Shown in pieces: positions 1 through 9,057 of a stretch of DNA of 64,000 nucleotides. The stretch spans positions 1 through 64,000 of the forward strand of contig JAFLUH010000001.1 of NCBI GenBank assembly GCA_022508895.1, written 5' to 3'. The translations under genes were made by a program, and so were the position numbers. The notes under the pieces are model-generated. The model was not told where the DNA came from. It did no database searches and saw only the letters and a list, made by a program, of their open reading frames with translations. Position 1 is the first letter of the stretch; the number at the start of each line of letters is the position of its first letter. The stretch comes from Oscillospiraceae bacterium (lineage in GTDB: Bacteria; Bacillota; Clostridia; Oscillospirales; Ruminococcaceae).

Positions 1-68
1 ATTTTTCTCACTTTCCACAACTTATTTGTTGAGAAAAACTTAACCAAAGCGAGAGTTAAAGCGTTAAA

Positions 69-1223
69 TCACTTTTGAGCAGCAATTATCCCTGCCACCT
101 TATTCCTCAATTCTTTAAATCTCTCATTATTTCCAAGCTCAGCGTCCTGCTCACACATACCGTTCAAATGCTGTTCAAGCTCATCAAAAACTGTTTTTTC
201 ATTTGACTTAATACTATATCCTTCCGAATCATCCAGCCTTGACAGCCAGAAAGCGTCATACTTGCGATCCCTGCTTACCTCGAATTTTGCAAAAGCTTCG
301 GCATATTTCAGCGACTTTTCCATATACTCAGCCGCCTTATCATACTCCTTCATCCTCATGTATTCCCAAGCCGCATTATTGGAAATGTAGAACAGATCCT
401 TGTTATATGAACAAAGATTATCCCCAATAACGGTGTGTACCAGCTTTTCCCTCAGCTGTTCGATTTCCAACTTCTGCTGAGGGCTGTATTCATTCAGCAC
501 ATAGCTGCCGATATACCCAAGATGTCCCAGCTCATTTATAGCGATCTGCAAGCCTGTCAGCACATTGTTCTGATAATATTGGAAAGCCTCGGCTTCGGGA
601 AGAGTGTGTGTGATATTCAGATTCCATGAAGACCAGATATTTGGCAGCGTATCAACTATTTCCTTAGCCTTTACTTTTTCATCCATATTTGTATATATAC
701 GCACCATCTGCAGCTTGTACCAAACGGTGGAATTTCCGCCATTACTGTACTTTATCGCTCTTTTACAAAGCTCTAACGCCTCATCTGCCGCCTTGCGCCG
801 TTCATCCTCATCAAACTCATACTTTCTTCCTCCGTAGAAATAATACGTAGTTATTGCTCCCGCAAGACTGTGCAGCAGTTCGGGATTATGGGGATATTCT
901 TTCTGCTTCTCTCTCAGATAGCACATATTTTCGTAAGCTTTTCCCTCATGCATCAGCTCATATGAATGGTTAAAAATCTCTCCGATTTCCCCCTCTTTCC
1001 TTGCGGCGTCCACCCCTAACAGCATATCCACGCTAACGTCAAAAAAGTCAGCGATTACCGGCAGCAGATGAATGTCGGGATAACTTGCTTCGGTCTCCCA
1101 CTTACTCACCGCCTGAAAACTCACCTCCAGCGCCTCCGCCAGCTGCTCCTGCGTCAGCTGCCTATCTCTCCTGAGCCTCTTGATATTCTCACCCAAAGTG
1201 ATATTCATAACAATTTCCTCCAA
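69..1223 (-). CDS. XRE-family helix-turn-helix transcriptional regulator with long C-terminal TPR-like region
   Basis: N-terminal ITLGENIKRLRRDRQLTQEQLAEALEVSFQAVSKWE HTH_3 signature. Confidence 0.9.
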   Translation of the reverse strand: MEEIVMNITLGENIKRLRRDRQLTQEQLAEALEVSFQAVSKWETEASYPDIHLLPVIADFFDVSVDMLLGVDAARKEGEIGEIFNHSYELMHEGKAYENMCYLREKQKEYPHNPELLHSLAGAITTYYFYGGRKYEFDEDERRKAADEALELCKRAIKYSNGGNSTVWYKLQMVRIYTNMDEKVKAKEIVDTLPNIWSSWNLNITHTLPEAEAFQYYQNNVLTGLQIAINELGHLGYIGSYVLNEYSPQQKLEIEQLREKLVHTVIGDNLCSYNKDLFYISNNAAWEYMRMKEYDKAAEYMEKSLKYAEAFAKFEVSRDRKYDAFWLSRLDDSEGYSIKSNEKTVFDELEQHLNGMCEQDAELGNNERFKELRNKVAGIIAAQK

Positions 1224-1390
1224 AATATTTTTCAGTGATCACTGTCACAATTATATCCCATTACCAACCCTTTTTCCATACCAAATTTGTTGAGCAAAGT
1301 TCAACTCACAGGCGAATTTTTCAACCTCTGTATAAAACCGCCCCAAACTGCAAAAACTTCCAATAAACCTAAAGAAAGGAAGAAACCACC

Positions 1391-1933
1391 ATGCAGCTTG
1401 CAGGCTCAAAAACCTTAGAAAACATCAAAACCGCCTTCTTAGGCGAAAGTCAGGCAACGATAAAATACTACATCTACGGCGACATAGCCAAAAAGGACGG
1501 CTATCAGGAGATAAGCGGCATCTTCGACAACATTGCCCACAACGAATACGCCCACGCTCAGCTTCTTCTCGCCCTTGTCAGCGAGGGTATCCCCGCCGAC
1601 ACCGCCAAAGCTCTCGAAAACGCCGCAGGCGGCGAGCATTACGAGTGGGCTGAAGCCTATGCCCTCTTTGCCCGCACCGCCCGTGACGAAGGCTTTGACA
1701 ACATTGCCAACATCTTCGACATGATAGCCGCCATCGAAAAAGACCACGAAGCCCGCTTCCGCTTCTGGCTTGACCAGATAAACAACGGCAAGGTATTCAC
1801 ATCTGACGGTGAAACAGTCTGGATCTGCCGCAACTGCGGTCATATCCACGCAGGCACAAGCGCACCACAGGTCTGCCCTGTCTGCAAAAAGCCCCAAGCC
1901 TATTTTGAAAGGAAAGACGGATATAAAAGCTAA
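1391..1933 (+). CDS. Rubrerythrin family protein
   Basis: Ferritin-like diiron motifs plus C-terminal rubredoxin-like CRNCGHIH...CPVCKKPQAYF. Confidence 0.93.
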   Translation: MQLAGSKTLENIKTAFLGESQATIKYYIYGDIAKKDGYQEISGIFDNIAHNEYAHAQLLLALVSEGIPADTAKALENAAGGEHYEWAEAYALFARTARDEGFDNIANIFDMIAAIEKDHEARFRFWLDQINNGKVFTSDGETVWICRNCGHIHAGTSAPQVCPVCKKPQAYFERKDGYKS

Positions 1934-1947
1934 AATTGACCCAAAAC

Positions 1948-1985
1948 AAAAAGGATATACAGCCGAAGCCGTATATCCTTTCTTT
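1948..1985 (+). terminator. Rho-independent terminator after rubrerythrin
   Basis: AAAGGATATACaGC-cgaa-GCcGTATATCCTTTctTT stem-loop. Confidence 0.8.
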
Positions 1986-2085
1986 GTGTTACCCCAAAAC
2001 CGCAAAAGCGGATACAATGCCAAGTTAAAAAACCGGATAAAGTATCAATAAAGTATCGGGGCGGGGCAGGACGATTAAGGCTGAC

Positions 2086-2361
2086 TTACGCTTCGCCCTT
2101 CTGCTTTGCGAAGCACTCGCTGCAATAAACAGGCCTGTCATCACGGGGCTGGAAAGGAACCTTAGCCTCGCCGCCGCAAGCTGCACAGGTTGCAGTGAAC
2201 ATTTCCTTGTTTCTGCCTGCACTCTTTCTTGCATCACGGCAAGCCTTGCAGCGCTGAGGCTCGTTTACGAAACCTTTCTCAGCGTAGAATTCCTGCTCGC
2301 CGGCGGTGAATACAAATTCAGCTCCGCAGTCCTTGCAAACAAGTGTTTTGTCTTCGTACAT
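2086..2361 (-). CDS. Zinc-ribbon domain protein (probable zf-trcl type)
   Basis: LVCKDCGAEFVFTAGEQEFYAEKGFVNEPQRCKACR and second CAACGG...CSEC CxxC pairs. Confidence 0.85.
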   Translation of the reverse strand: MYEDKTLVCKDCGAEFVFTAGEQEFYAEKGFVNEPQRCKACRDARKSAGRNKEMFTATCAACGGEAKVPFQPRDDRPVYCSECFAKQKGEA

Positions 2362-2389
2362 TGTGTTTTACCTCGCTTAAAAATTTTCC

Positions 2390-2453
2390 GACCTCGGACG
2401 GACTTGAACCGACACCTTTGATAAACAACGCTCTAACTTTAAGCTACCCGGTC
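2390..2453 (-). other. tRNA-like sequence (degenerate tRNA or tRNA-mimic leader) directly upstream of the zinc-ribbon gene
   Basis: Minus strand GACCGGGTAGCTTAAAGTTAGAGCGTTGTTTATCAAAGGTGTCGGTTCAAGTCCGTCCGAGGTC: D-arm GCTT/GAGC, T-arm with TTCAAGT loop, GACC/GGTC ends, shortened anticodon arm. Confidence 0.55.
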
Positions 2454-2454
2454 A

Positions 2455-2489
2455 TAAAAAGGAGCAGAGAACGAGTTCTTATTGCTCCG
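2455..2489 (-). terminator. Rho-independent terminator of sigma factor gene
   Basis: Minus strand GGAGCAataAGAACtcGTTCTcTGCTCCTTTTT. Confidence 0.75.
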
Positions 2490-3057
2490 TTTCTTTAAAA
2501 TAGTCCCTCAGCTTTGACTTTGCCCTTGAAATGGCATTGTCAACCGCTTTGGCAGTAATCCCCAGTTTTTCTGCGATTTGATTATAGCTGTATGCGGACA
2601 GGTAAAGGTAAAAAACCTCCCGTTCGCGCTCTGAAAGCAGCTGTTCAACCTGCTTCATCATTTCACTGTTTTGTTCTTTCAAAATTATCAGGTCCTCTGT
2701 ACCGGGATTTCCGTCGCTGATCTCCTCGATTGCAGAATCGTCCAGCGATAAAGCGGGAAGCGGATTGGCGGAACCCTTTGCCACCGCCGTTTTCATCTTA
2801 TTTGCAATACAGGTGGAGGCAAAAGCCGAAAATGTTCCTTTTTTCGGGTCGTATGAACGAATAGCGCCAAGCAATCCCAAAAACCCCTCTGAAATCAAAT
2901 CGTCAGCCTCGACATGACTGTTTTTGAAGGCGGAGGCCTTTGCTTTGATGAAAGGCATATACCTTGAGATCAGCTGCGCCGTATATTTGTTATGCTGAGA
3001 GGCAGCGCCTTTTTTTTCGGCGTTGTATGCCTCGAGCAAAAGCTGTTCATCGGTCAT
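2479..3057 (-). CDS. Sigma-70 family RNA polymerase sigma factor (SigH-like)
   Basis: Region 2 DDLISEGFLGLLGAIRSYDPKKGTFSAFASTCI and region 4 LSEREREVFYLYLSAYSYNQIAEKLGITAKAVDNAISRAKSKL. Confidence 0.9.
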   Translation of the reverse strand: MTDEQLLLEAYNAEKKGAASQHNKYTAQLISRYMPFIKAKASAFKNSHVEADDLISEGFLGLLGAIRSYDPKKGTFSAFASTCIANKMKTAVAKGSANPLPALSLDDSAIEEISDGNPGTEDLIILKEQNSEMMKQVEQLLSEREREVFYLYLSAYSYNQIAEKLGITAKAVDNAISRAKSKLRDYFKETEQ

Positions 3058-3185
3058 TCCGATTCCCCTTGATAATGAAGATTATAACATTAAACTGACA
3101 TACAAGTCAATCAAATTATTTAAACTTCTGAAAATTTGTGACAATATCATAAATTGCTGCACAAAAATTATGTAATATTGCGTAC

Positions 3186-3755
3186 TTATTTTGCAATTGA
3201 GGATTTTACCCTGCGTTTATCGTAAGCCGACCTGCCCTCAGTGTAAATATTTCCGCCCAGACAGTCCGTAGCAACGATAAGCGGAAAATCCCGCACATAC
3301 AGCCTTTTTACGCTTTCGCAGCCCAACTCCTCAAAGGCGATGACCTCGCACTCCTCGATGCACCGACAAGCCAAGGCTCCGGCGCCGCCTATGGCGCAGA
3401 AATACACTGCCTTATTCCGCTTGATAGCCTCTACCACCTGGCTGCTTCTCTCACCCTTACCGATCATAGCCTTCAGTCCAATATCCAGCAGCATGGGCGC
3501 ATAAGGGTCCATTCTGCCCGAGGTGGTAGGTCCGCAGGAGCCTATGACCATACCTTCCTTGGCGGCGGTAGGTCCGGCGTAGTATATAGCCGCATTTTCC
3601 ACGGGAAAGGGAAGCGGCTCGCCATTGGCAATAAGCTGAGCGAACCGTTTATGTGCAGCGTCGCGTCCCGTGTATATCTGACCGCTTAGCTCGACCTTGT
3701 CACCTGCACGAAGCGTTTTTGCAGCCTCTGCAAGCTGTGATACGTCAATTTTCAT
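3186..3755 (-). CDS. Fumarate hydratase class I / L(+)-tartrate dehydratase beta-type subunit
   Basis: LSGQIYTGRDAAHKRF...YYAGPTAAKEGMVIGSCGPTTSGRMDPYAPMLL; family-typical Fe-S hydro-lyase beta domain. Confidence 0.88.
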   Translation of the reverse strand: MKIDVSQLAEAAKTLRAGDKVELSGQIYTGRDAAHKRFAQLIANGEPLPFPVENAAIYYAGPTAAKEGMVIGSCGPTTSGRMDPYAPMLLDIGLKAMIGKGERSSQVVEAIKRNKAVYFCAIGGAGALACRCIEECEVIAFEELGCESVKRLYVRDFPLIVATDCLGGNIYTEGRSAYDKRRVKSSIAK

Positions 3756-3770
3756 AGCTATCGGATCCCT

Positions 3771-5240
3771 TTAAAAATCAGATATGCTTGAGCTCATATC
3801 GTCCTCATCGTCGTCACTGCTGGCAAGGAACGAGAAATCAAACAGGTCCTCCTCCTTGTTTTTGTCGATGGGCTCAGGCGCAGGTCCGAGGTCAGGCTCG
3901 GACGCGGGCATTGTAGTGTCCTCGGAATCGTCGATATTGGAAATGAAATCCTCCAGCCCCTTGACGCTTGATTTCTCCTCTGACTTCAAATCGAATTCGG
4001 TGCTGATGCCGGGCTTGATATCAGCTTCTGTGATAGGAGCAATGGTAAGATCGGAATCGATTCCTGCGTCCTCCTCCGGCTCAGCTTCGGAAACAAACAG
4101 ATCCTTGAAGGCGTCAAACTCGTTTTCTTCCTTTTCCTTGAGCATACGACCGAGATCGCCGTTAGGCTTTTCTCCGGGAGCGATAACCATATCCGACAGC
4201 AGATCGGCGTCAAGGTCATCGCCCTTTGGAGCGGCAGCGGCAGGGTTAAAGCTGCTCATTTCTGCTGCGTCGTCGTCTCCGTCGGCAAGCAGTGAAGAAA
4301 AGTCATCATCGGATATTTCAGCCATTACAGGCTCCGGTTTAGGCGCAGGCTTGGGCGCAGGCGCAGGCTTGGGCGCAGGCGCAGGCGCAGGCTTGGGTGC
4401 AGGTGCGGGAGCGGGCTTAGGCGCAGGTGCAGACTCATTCTTTAAAGGAACCTTAACCCCATTTCCTGAATCGTTTAAATCTGAAACAATACCGGCCAAC
4501 GGATCATCTTCTTCATCTGCAAGTAGGGAACCGAAATCATCGTTATAGTTGCTTGCAGCAGGCTTGCTCACGGGTGCAGCAGCAGGTTTGCTCACGGGTG
4601 CAGCGGCAGGCTTGTTCACAGGCGCAGCGGCTGCCTTTGCAGGCTCAGGCGCAGACACGGGAGCAGATGCGGGTGCAGTGCTCTTACCGGCGCTTGATAC
4701 GCCAAACTCGCCGCCCCATACCTGTTCTATGGAAGCCAGCGTTTTCTGAGCGGAATCGGATATGGAGCGAAGCTCTGCGGTGAAGCGCATATACGCCTCT
4801 GCGGCCTTGGCGTTGGCGGTGGAGCTTCCTCCGCCGTCGCCTGAGGAGGTGGCAGCGGCAAGCTGCACCTTCAGGGAATTAACAGCTTCGTTTTTCTGCG
4901 AAAGCTGTTTTTCCAGCTCATTTATCTGTGCCTGCTGATTTTTTATGATAGAGGTACGTTCAAGTATTTTGTCATTCCACTGTTTTTCCATCTCTGCACG
5001 AATTACTTCACGTTCGTGCTTCAATGCGTCGCTGGAACCGGTAGGATTTTCCAGCGCCTGAGCCAGTTTCTGCTCAAATTCTTCCTCCATCGCCTTCATC
5101 TTTTTTCTCAGAGAGGCGATGTACATAGTTACATCGTTTTTATCAAAACCGAATGCAACGGTCTTGAATCCGCCTGCATCATTGCTTGAGGAAGCTGCTG
5201 CGGTGTTTGCCGTATTGTTTGTGTTTTTTGTAGAAGCCAT
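3771..5240 (-). CDS. DivIVA-like N-terminal coiled-coil protein with Pro/Ala-rich low-complexity linkers and acidic C-terminus
   Basis: FGFDKNDVTMYIASLRKKMKAMEEEFEQKL N-terminus; KPAAAPVS and PAPKPAP repeats. Confidence 0.65.
   Translation of the reverse strand: MASTKNTNNTANTAAASSSNDAGGFKTVAFGFDKNDVTMYIASLRKKMKAMEEEFEQKLAQALENPTGSSDALKHEREVIRAEMEKQWNDKILERTSIIKNQQAQINELEKQLSQKNEAVNSLKVQLAAATSSGDGGGSSTANAKAAEAYMRFTAELRSISDSAQKTLASIEQVWGGEFGVSSAGKSTAPASAPVSAPEPAKAAAAPVNKPAAAPVSKPAAAPVSKPAASNYNDDFGSLLADEEDDPLAGIVSDLNDSGNGVKVPLKNESAPAPKPAPAPAPKPAPAPAPKPAPAPKPAPKPEPVMAEISDDDFSSLLADGDDDAAEMSSFNPAAAAPKGDDLDADLLSDMVIAPGEKPNGDLGRMLKEKEENEFDAFKDLFVSEAEPEEDAGIDSDLTIAPITEADIKPGISTEFDLKSEEKSSVKGLEDFISNIDDSEDTTMPASEPDLGPAPEPIDKNKEEDLFDFSFLASSDDDEDDMSSSISDF
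4330..4640. repeat. In-frame tandem repeats encoding PAPKPAPAP and (KPAAAPVS)n linkers
   Basis: Repeated gcaggcttgggcgcaggcgcaggc and ~24-bp ggtttgctcacgggtgcagcagca units. Confidence 0.85.
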
Positions 5241-5448
5241 AAAAACCTCCGAGTATACTAATTCATTATAATTATACCATCAGATAAATGTAAAAGCAAT
5301 AGTTATAATTCCTAAAAAATCACATTTATTTTGTAACCTGAAAACGAGATAAATTCTATTTTTTTGCAAAAAGGGGTTGTATCTAAAAAGACTTTGGTGT
5401 ATAATGTAATAGATAATATGTTGAAATGAATATAGGAGGGGCAGCAGA

Positions 5449-5697
5449 ATGCACGAAAAGACAATGACATTTTCGGTACGCGACGAACGCGAATCCGAGA
5501 TGAAGGAAATACTCTGCACCGTTTTTGAGGCATTGAAGGAAAAGGGCTACAATCCCATAAACCAGCTTGTAGGCTACATTCTTTCCGAGGATCCTACTTA
5601 CATCACGACCTATAAAAACGCCCGCAGCCTTATAAGACACATCGACAGGGACGAACTGTTACAGGCGTTGGTAAGGAACTATCTTGGTGAGGAGTAA
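5449..5697 (+). CDS. IreB family regulatory phosphoprotein (UPF0297)
   Basis: Full-length small protein [59 protein letters not shown]. Confidence 0.93.
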   Translation: MHEKTMTFSVRDERESEMKEILCTVFEALKEKGYNPINQLVGYILSEDPTYITTYKNARSLIRHIDRDELLQALVRNYLGEE

Positions 5698-5709
5698 GAC
5701 AAAAATCAT

Positions 5710-5739
5710 AAAAATGACCGAGCATCATCGGTCATTTTT
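5710..5739 (+). terminator. Rho-independent terminator
   Basis: AAAAATGACCGA-gcatca-TCGGTCATTTTT perfect 12-bp stem. Confidence 0.88.
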
Positions 5740-5841
5740 GATTTTCATAAATTTTACAGCGCCGGCAAAAGCATAACGCAAGTCAATTTCAGCAAAATAA
5801 TAACGACTTATAAGTCAAAAAAGCTGAAAGGACCCACTGCG

Positions 5842-6900
5842 ATGAAAATAAAGGCATTGATGATAACTGCGATAGCTGTGCTAACGCTTGGCGCATTTGT
5901 TCTGTCAGGCTGCACTGAAAACGGCAGCACAGGAGGCGGCGGCAACAACCCCTCCGCTTCCGATTCCGGTTCCGGTTCTCAGTCAGACGATAATGACGGC
6001 GAATACAAAAATGACGACGGTTTCTTCAACAATTCCGAAGACAGCGCCTCAGACAGCCAAAACCCAAGCGACAGCTCTGACCCTTTGGAAGAAGGCTCCG
6101 ACAACAGCGGTTCCGACAACTCAGGTGCCGATAAAAGCGACATGTCCGTTGTGGACATTGCCGCCGCCCGTATAGGTTTAGGAGCGGACGACCTCCGCTC
6201 CACCCTTATTGGGTGGGGACTCGGACGTGAAAGAGACAGTCTGGACCGTCCCCTTGACGCCTTGAATGCTCAGAAGAAGTACGGAGGATATTCCTCTCTT
6301 TTCATCGACGATTCTGGCGAGAAGACCGTATATCTCACCTTTGACGAGGGTTATGAGAACGGTTATACTGCCGCCATACTTGATACTCTGAAAGAAGCCG
6401 GTGTAAAGGCGGTATTTTTTGTTACCTATGATTACTGCGTCTCCGCTCCCGACCTTGTTGAGAGAATGATAGCAGAGGGACATACAGTAGGCAATCACAG
6501 CTACTCTCACCCCAGCTTTCCCGAATGCAGCGAGGACGAGGTGAAGGACGAGGTGATGCTGCTTCACGATTATGTAAAGGAAAATTTCGGCTACGAAATG
6601 ACCCTTTTCCGTTTTCCCAAGGGAGAATTCAGTGAAAAGACCCTTTTTCAGCTTGACCTCTTAGGCTATACCAGCGTATTCTGGAGCTTTGCCTATGTTG
6701 ACTGGAACGCAGACCGGAATACCGACGCAAAGGAAGCCTTCGACACAATAACCTCCGCCACCCACAGCGGCGGGATCTACCTGCTTCACGCAGTATCACA
6801 GGCCAACGCAGACTGCCTCGGCGACGTGATAAACTACTGGAAAAACAACGGCTACACGGTAGGCGACCTCAATAAACTTGCCGCAAAGGAACTGACATGA
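5842..6900 (+). CDS. Polysaccharide deacetylase (NodB domain) lipoprotein
   Basis: Signal peptide with lipobox LSGC; Ser/Asp-rich linker; NodB motifs TFDEGYENGYT, GHTVGNHSYSHPS. Confidence 0.9.
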   Translation: MKIKALMITAIAVLTLGAFVLSGCTENGSTGGGGNNPSASDSGSGSQSDDNDGEYKNDDGFFNNSEDSASDSQNPSDSSDPLEEGSDNSGSDNSGADKSDMSVVDIAAARIGLGADDLRSTLIGWGLGRERDSLDRPLDALNAQKKYGGYSSLFIDDSGEKTVYLTFDEGYENGYTAAILDTLKEAGVKAVFFVTYDYCVSAPDLVERMIAEGHTVGNHSYSHPSFPECSEDEVKDEVMLLHDYVKENFGYEMTLFRFPKGEFSEKTLFQLDLLGYTSVFWSFAYVDWNADRNTDAKEAFDTITSATHSGGIYLLHAVSQANADCLGDVINYWKNNGYTVGDLNKLAAKELT

Positions 6901-7523
6901 TAAAGGTTTACACCACCGAAACAAAAACAATAACGGAATCTGCACTGAAAACCGCACTTGACATACTTCCTCAGTGGCGCAGGGAATATGTGTGCAAACA
7001 AAAAAGCCTTTCCAACAGAATAAACGGAGCATTTGCCTATCTGCTCCTTCAAAAGCTGACGGCGGACGTATTCGGCATTGCCACCGCCGCTCCTTTTACA
7101 TACGGAGAACACGGAAAACCCTTTTTTTCCGACTCAGACATCAAATTCAGCATCAGCCACTGTCAAAATGCCGTTGCGGCCGTCGTTTCCGAACACGAGG
7201 TAGGTATTGATGTTGCCGACAAGAGAACGATAAACGAAAAAATCGCTTCACGCATATGCTCCGACGGGGAGCTGAAACGCTTCAACGCCGCACAGGACAA
7301 ACAGCTTTTCCTCCGCCGCCTGTGGTGTGAAAAGGAAAGCCTTGCAAAGCTTGACGGCAGTGGCTTTACAAAAGGCTTCAAGGTATACGATACAACTCAA
7401 AGACCGGCAGACCTTTTCAGCGACAGAGGCGGCTGTTTGCTGGCTGTCAGCGGCAAAAACGCCGAAACTGCCGAGATTGCCGATATCTTCTGGGAGGCTC
7501 TTATTCAGAAGCAGCTTCCATAA
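6897..7523 (+). CDS. Sfp-type 4'-phosphopantetheinyl transferase superfamily protein
   Basis: IKFSISHCQNAVAAVVSEHEVGIDV ... WCEKESLAKLDGSGF motifs; ATGA overlap with upstream gene. Confidence 0.88.
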   Translation: MIKVYTTETKTITESALKTALDILPQWRREYVCKQKSLSNRINGAFAYLLLQKLTADVFGIATAAPFTYGEHGKPFFSDSDIKFSISHCQNAVAAVVSEHEVGIDVADKRTINEKIASRICSDGELKRFNAAQDKQLFLRRLWCEKESLAKLDGSGFTKGFKVYDTTQRPADLFSDRGGCLLAVSGKNAETAEIADIFWEALIQKQLP

Positions 7524-7875
7524 AATCACGCAGCCTCAGATAGGTTTCCTCGCTGATAACATGCTCCACCTTACAAGCGTCATTTTCCGCAGTGGTAGGG
7601 TTGACTCCCAGCTTATTTATCAGGAACTCCCGTATGGTCTGATGACGGGAATAAACCTCCTGAGCTCTTTTCAGCCCCGATTTTGTCAGCTTTATCTGCC
7701 CATCGTTCATCATGGTGATATAGCCCAACTCTCTAAGTATGCTCATGCCCTTGCTGACGCTGGGCTTTGAGTAACCCATTTCGGTTGCGATATCTATGGA
7801 ACGGACATACCCTGTACGCTGATGAAGAACATATATAGTCTCCAGATAATCTTCTCCGGAACGCTGTATATCCAT
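7501..7875 (-). CDS. DtxR/MntR-family metal-dependent transcriptional regulator
   Basis: SGEDYLETIYVLHQRTGYVRSIDIATEMGYSKPSVSKGMSILRELGYI. Confidence 0.9.
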   Translation of the reverse strand: MDIQRSGEDYLETIYVLHQRTGYVRSIDIATEMGYSKPSVSKGMSILRELGYITMMNDGQIKLTKSGLKRAQEVYSRHQTIREFLINKLGVNPTTAENDACKVEHVISEETYLRLRDFMEAASE

Positions 7876-7900
7876 GTAAGATCAACTCCTTCGGTGCCTG

Positions 7901-7925
7901 TTATATATAAAGGTTATATATAAAG
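7901..7925. repeat. Tandem 12-bp AT-rich repeat upstream of the DtxR-family gene
   Basis: TTATATATAAAG-G-TTATATATAAAG; each half contains a palindrome. Confidence 0.7.
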
Positions 7926-8056
7926 AAAGTCATGTAAAGCTTTATTTAATTTATTTTAACATATTTTTGTGGATTTTGCAAGAATTTTTTCTGTATTTCA
8001 TAAAAAAATAGTCTATATTGATAGTATAAAAAAGTCATAAAAAGGAAGAAGCATTT

Positions 8057-8530
8057 ATGTCAGAGCCCAAAACCAACGCCATGCGTATCCTTGAGCAGCA
8101 GGGGATCGCCTACATTTCCCACGCCTATCCTCACGGAGAGGAGCCGCCCGACGGTGCCACTGTTGCCCGTCTTCTTGGAGAAGACCCGGTGACGGTATAC
8201 AAGACCCTTGTCACCAAGGGCAGCAAGGACTACTATGTTTTTGTGATCCCCGTGCTGAAGGAGCTTGACCTGAAAAAGGCTGCAAAAGCTGTCTCGGAAA
8301 AATCTGTCAGCATGATCCCGGTAAAGGACATAAACAAGGCAACGGGCTACATACGGGGCGGCTGCTCTCCTATTGGAATGAAAAAGCTGTACAAAACCGT
8401 TTTCGCTTCAGAGTGCGATGAATGCGCCAAAATCATAGTAAGCGGCGGGAAAGTGGGTTTACAGATCGAAGCCGATGTTCACGACCTTATAAAATCGGTA
8501 CATGGCACTGTTGCAGACATCACTTTATGA
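8057..8530 (+). CDS. Cys-tRNA(Pro)/prolyl-tRNA deacylase, YbaK/EbsC family
   Basis: NAMRILEQQGIAYISHAYP...DPVTVYKTLVTKG...YIRGGCSPIGMKK. Confidence 0.93.
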   Translation: MSEPKTNAMRILEQQGIAYISHAYPHGEEPPDGATVARLLGEDPVTVYKTLVTKGSKDYYVFVIPVLKELDLKKAAKAVSEKSVSMIPVKDINKATGYIRGGCSPIGMKKLYKTVFASECDECAKIIVSGGKVGLQIEADVHDLIKSVHGTVADITL

Positions 8531-8602
8531 CCTGTTAAAGGAGCAAAAGTTGTGCAAACTGTAAAAAAATGTAATTTTTCGGAATTTTTTTGTAAATAGT
8601 CA

Positions 8603-8631
8603 TTGACAAATTCTGTAAAAGTCAGTATAAT
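8603..8631 (+). promoter_or_regulatory. Sigma-A promoter for HU gene
   Basis: TTGACA-17 nt-TATAAT. Confidence 0.9.
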
Positions 8632-8665
8632 GCATATATAATTACGTTTTACGGAGGATATAAAA

Positions 8666-8947
8666 ATGACTAAGGCAGAACTTGTATCGGCTATTGCTGA
8701 AAAGACCGAATTTACAAAGAAGGACTCTGAGATCGCTCTCACCGCCGTTCTGGAAAGCATTACTGATGCTCTCAAGAAGGGTGACAAGATCGCTCTCGTA
8801 GGCTTCGGTACTTTTGAGGTAAGAGCTCGTGCTGCAAGACAGGGTATCAATCCTCAGACCAAGAAGAAGATCAAGATCCCTGCTACCAAGGTTCCTGCTT
8901 TCAAGGCAGGCAAGGCTCTCAAGGAAGCTGTTGCCAAGGCTAAGTAA
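8666..8947 (+). CDS. HU family DNA-binding protein
   Basis: MTKAELVSAIAEKTEFTKKDSEIALTAVLESITDALKKGDKIALVGFGTFEVRARAAR. Confidence 0.96.
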   Translation: MTKAELVSAIAEKTEFTKKDSEIALTAVLESITDALKKGDKIALVGFGTFEVRARAARQGINPQTKKKIKIPATKVPAFKAGKALKEAVAKAK

Positions 8948-8958
8948 TCCAAGGACTG

Positions 8959-8993
8959 AAAAACGGGGTGCTTTACGGCACCTCGTTTTTTTA
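8959..8993 (+). terminator. Rho-independent terminator after HU
   Basis: CGGGGTGC-tttacg-GCACCTCGTTTTTTT. Confidence 0.85.
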
Positions 8994-9057
8994 TTTACAT
9001 TTTGCAGCTTTTGTGATATACTCTATACAATATAACCCAAACAGGTAAAGAGGAAAA

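Noticed and set aside
1439-2023. 194-aa ORF (-)
   Set aside because: Antisense to the clear rubrerythrin gene.
3784-4548. 254-aa ORF (+) rich in GAGAGLGAG repeats
   Set aside because: Antisense shadow of the Pro/Ala repeat region in the DivIVA-like CDS; no RBS or family signal.
4330-4640. Short tandem repeats considered as a possible CRISPR array
   Set aside because: No unique spacers; the units are in frame and encode a Pro/Ala linker.
5280-5519. Small minus-strand ORFs upstream of the IreB gene
   Set aside because: AT-rich, overlap the ireB-like coding region antisense, no family signal.
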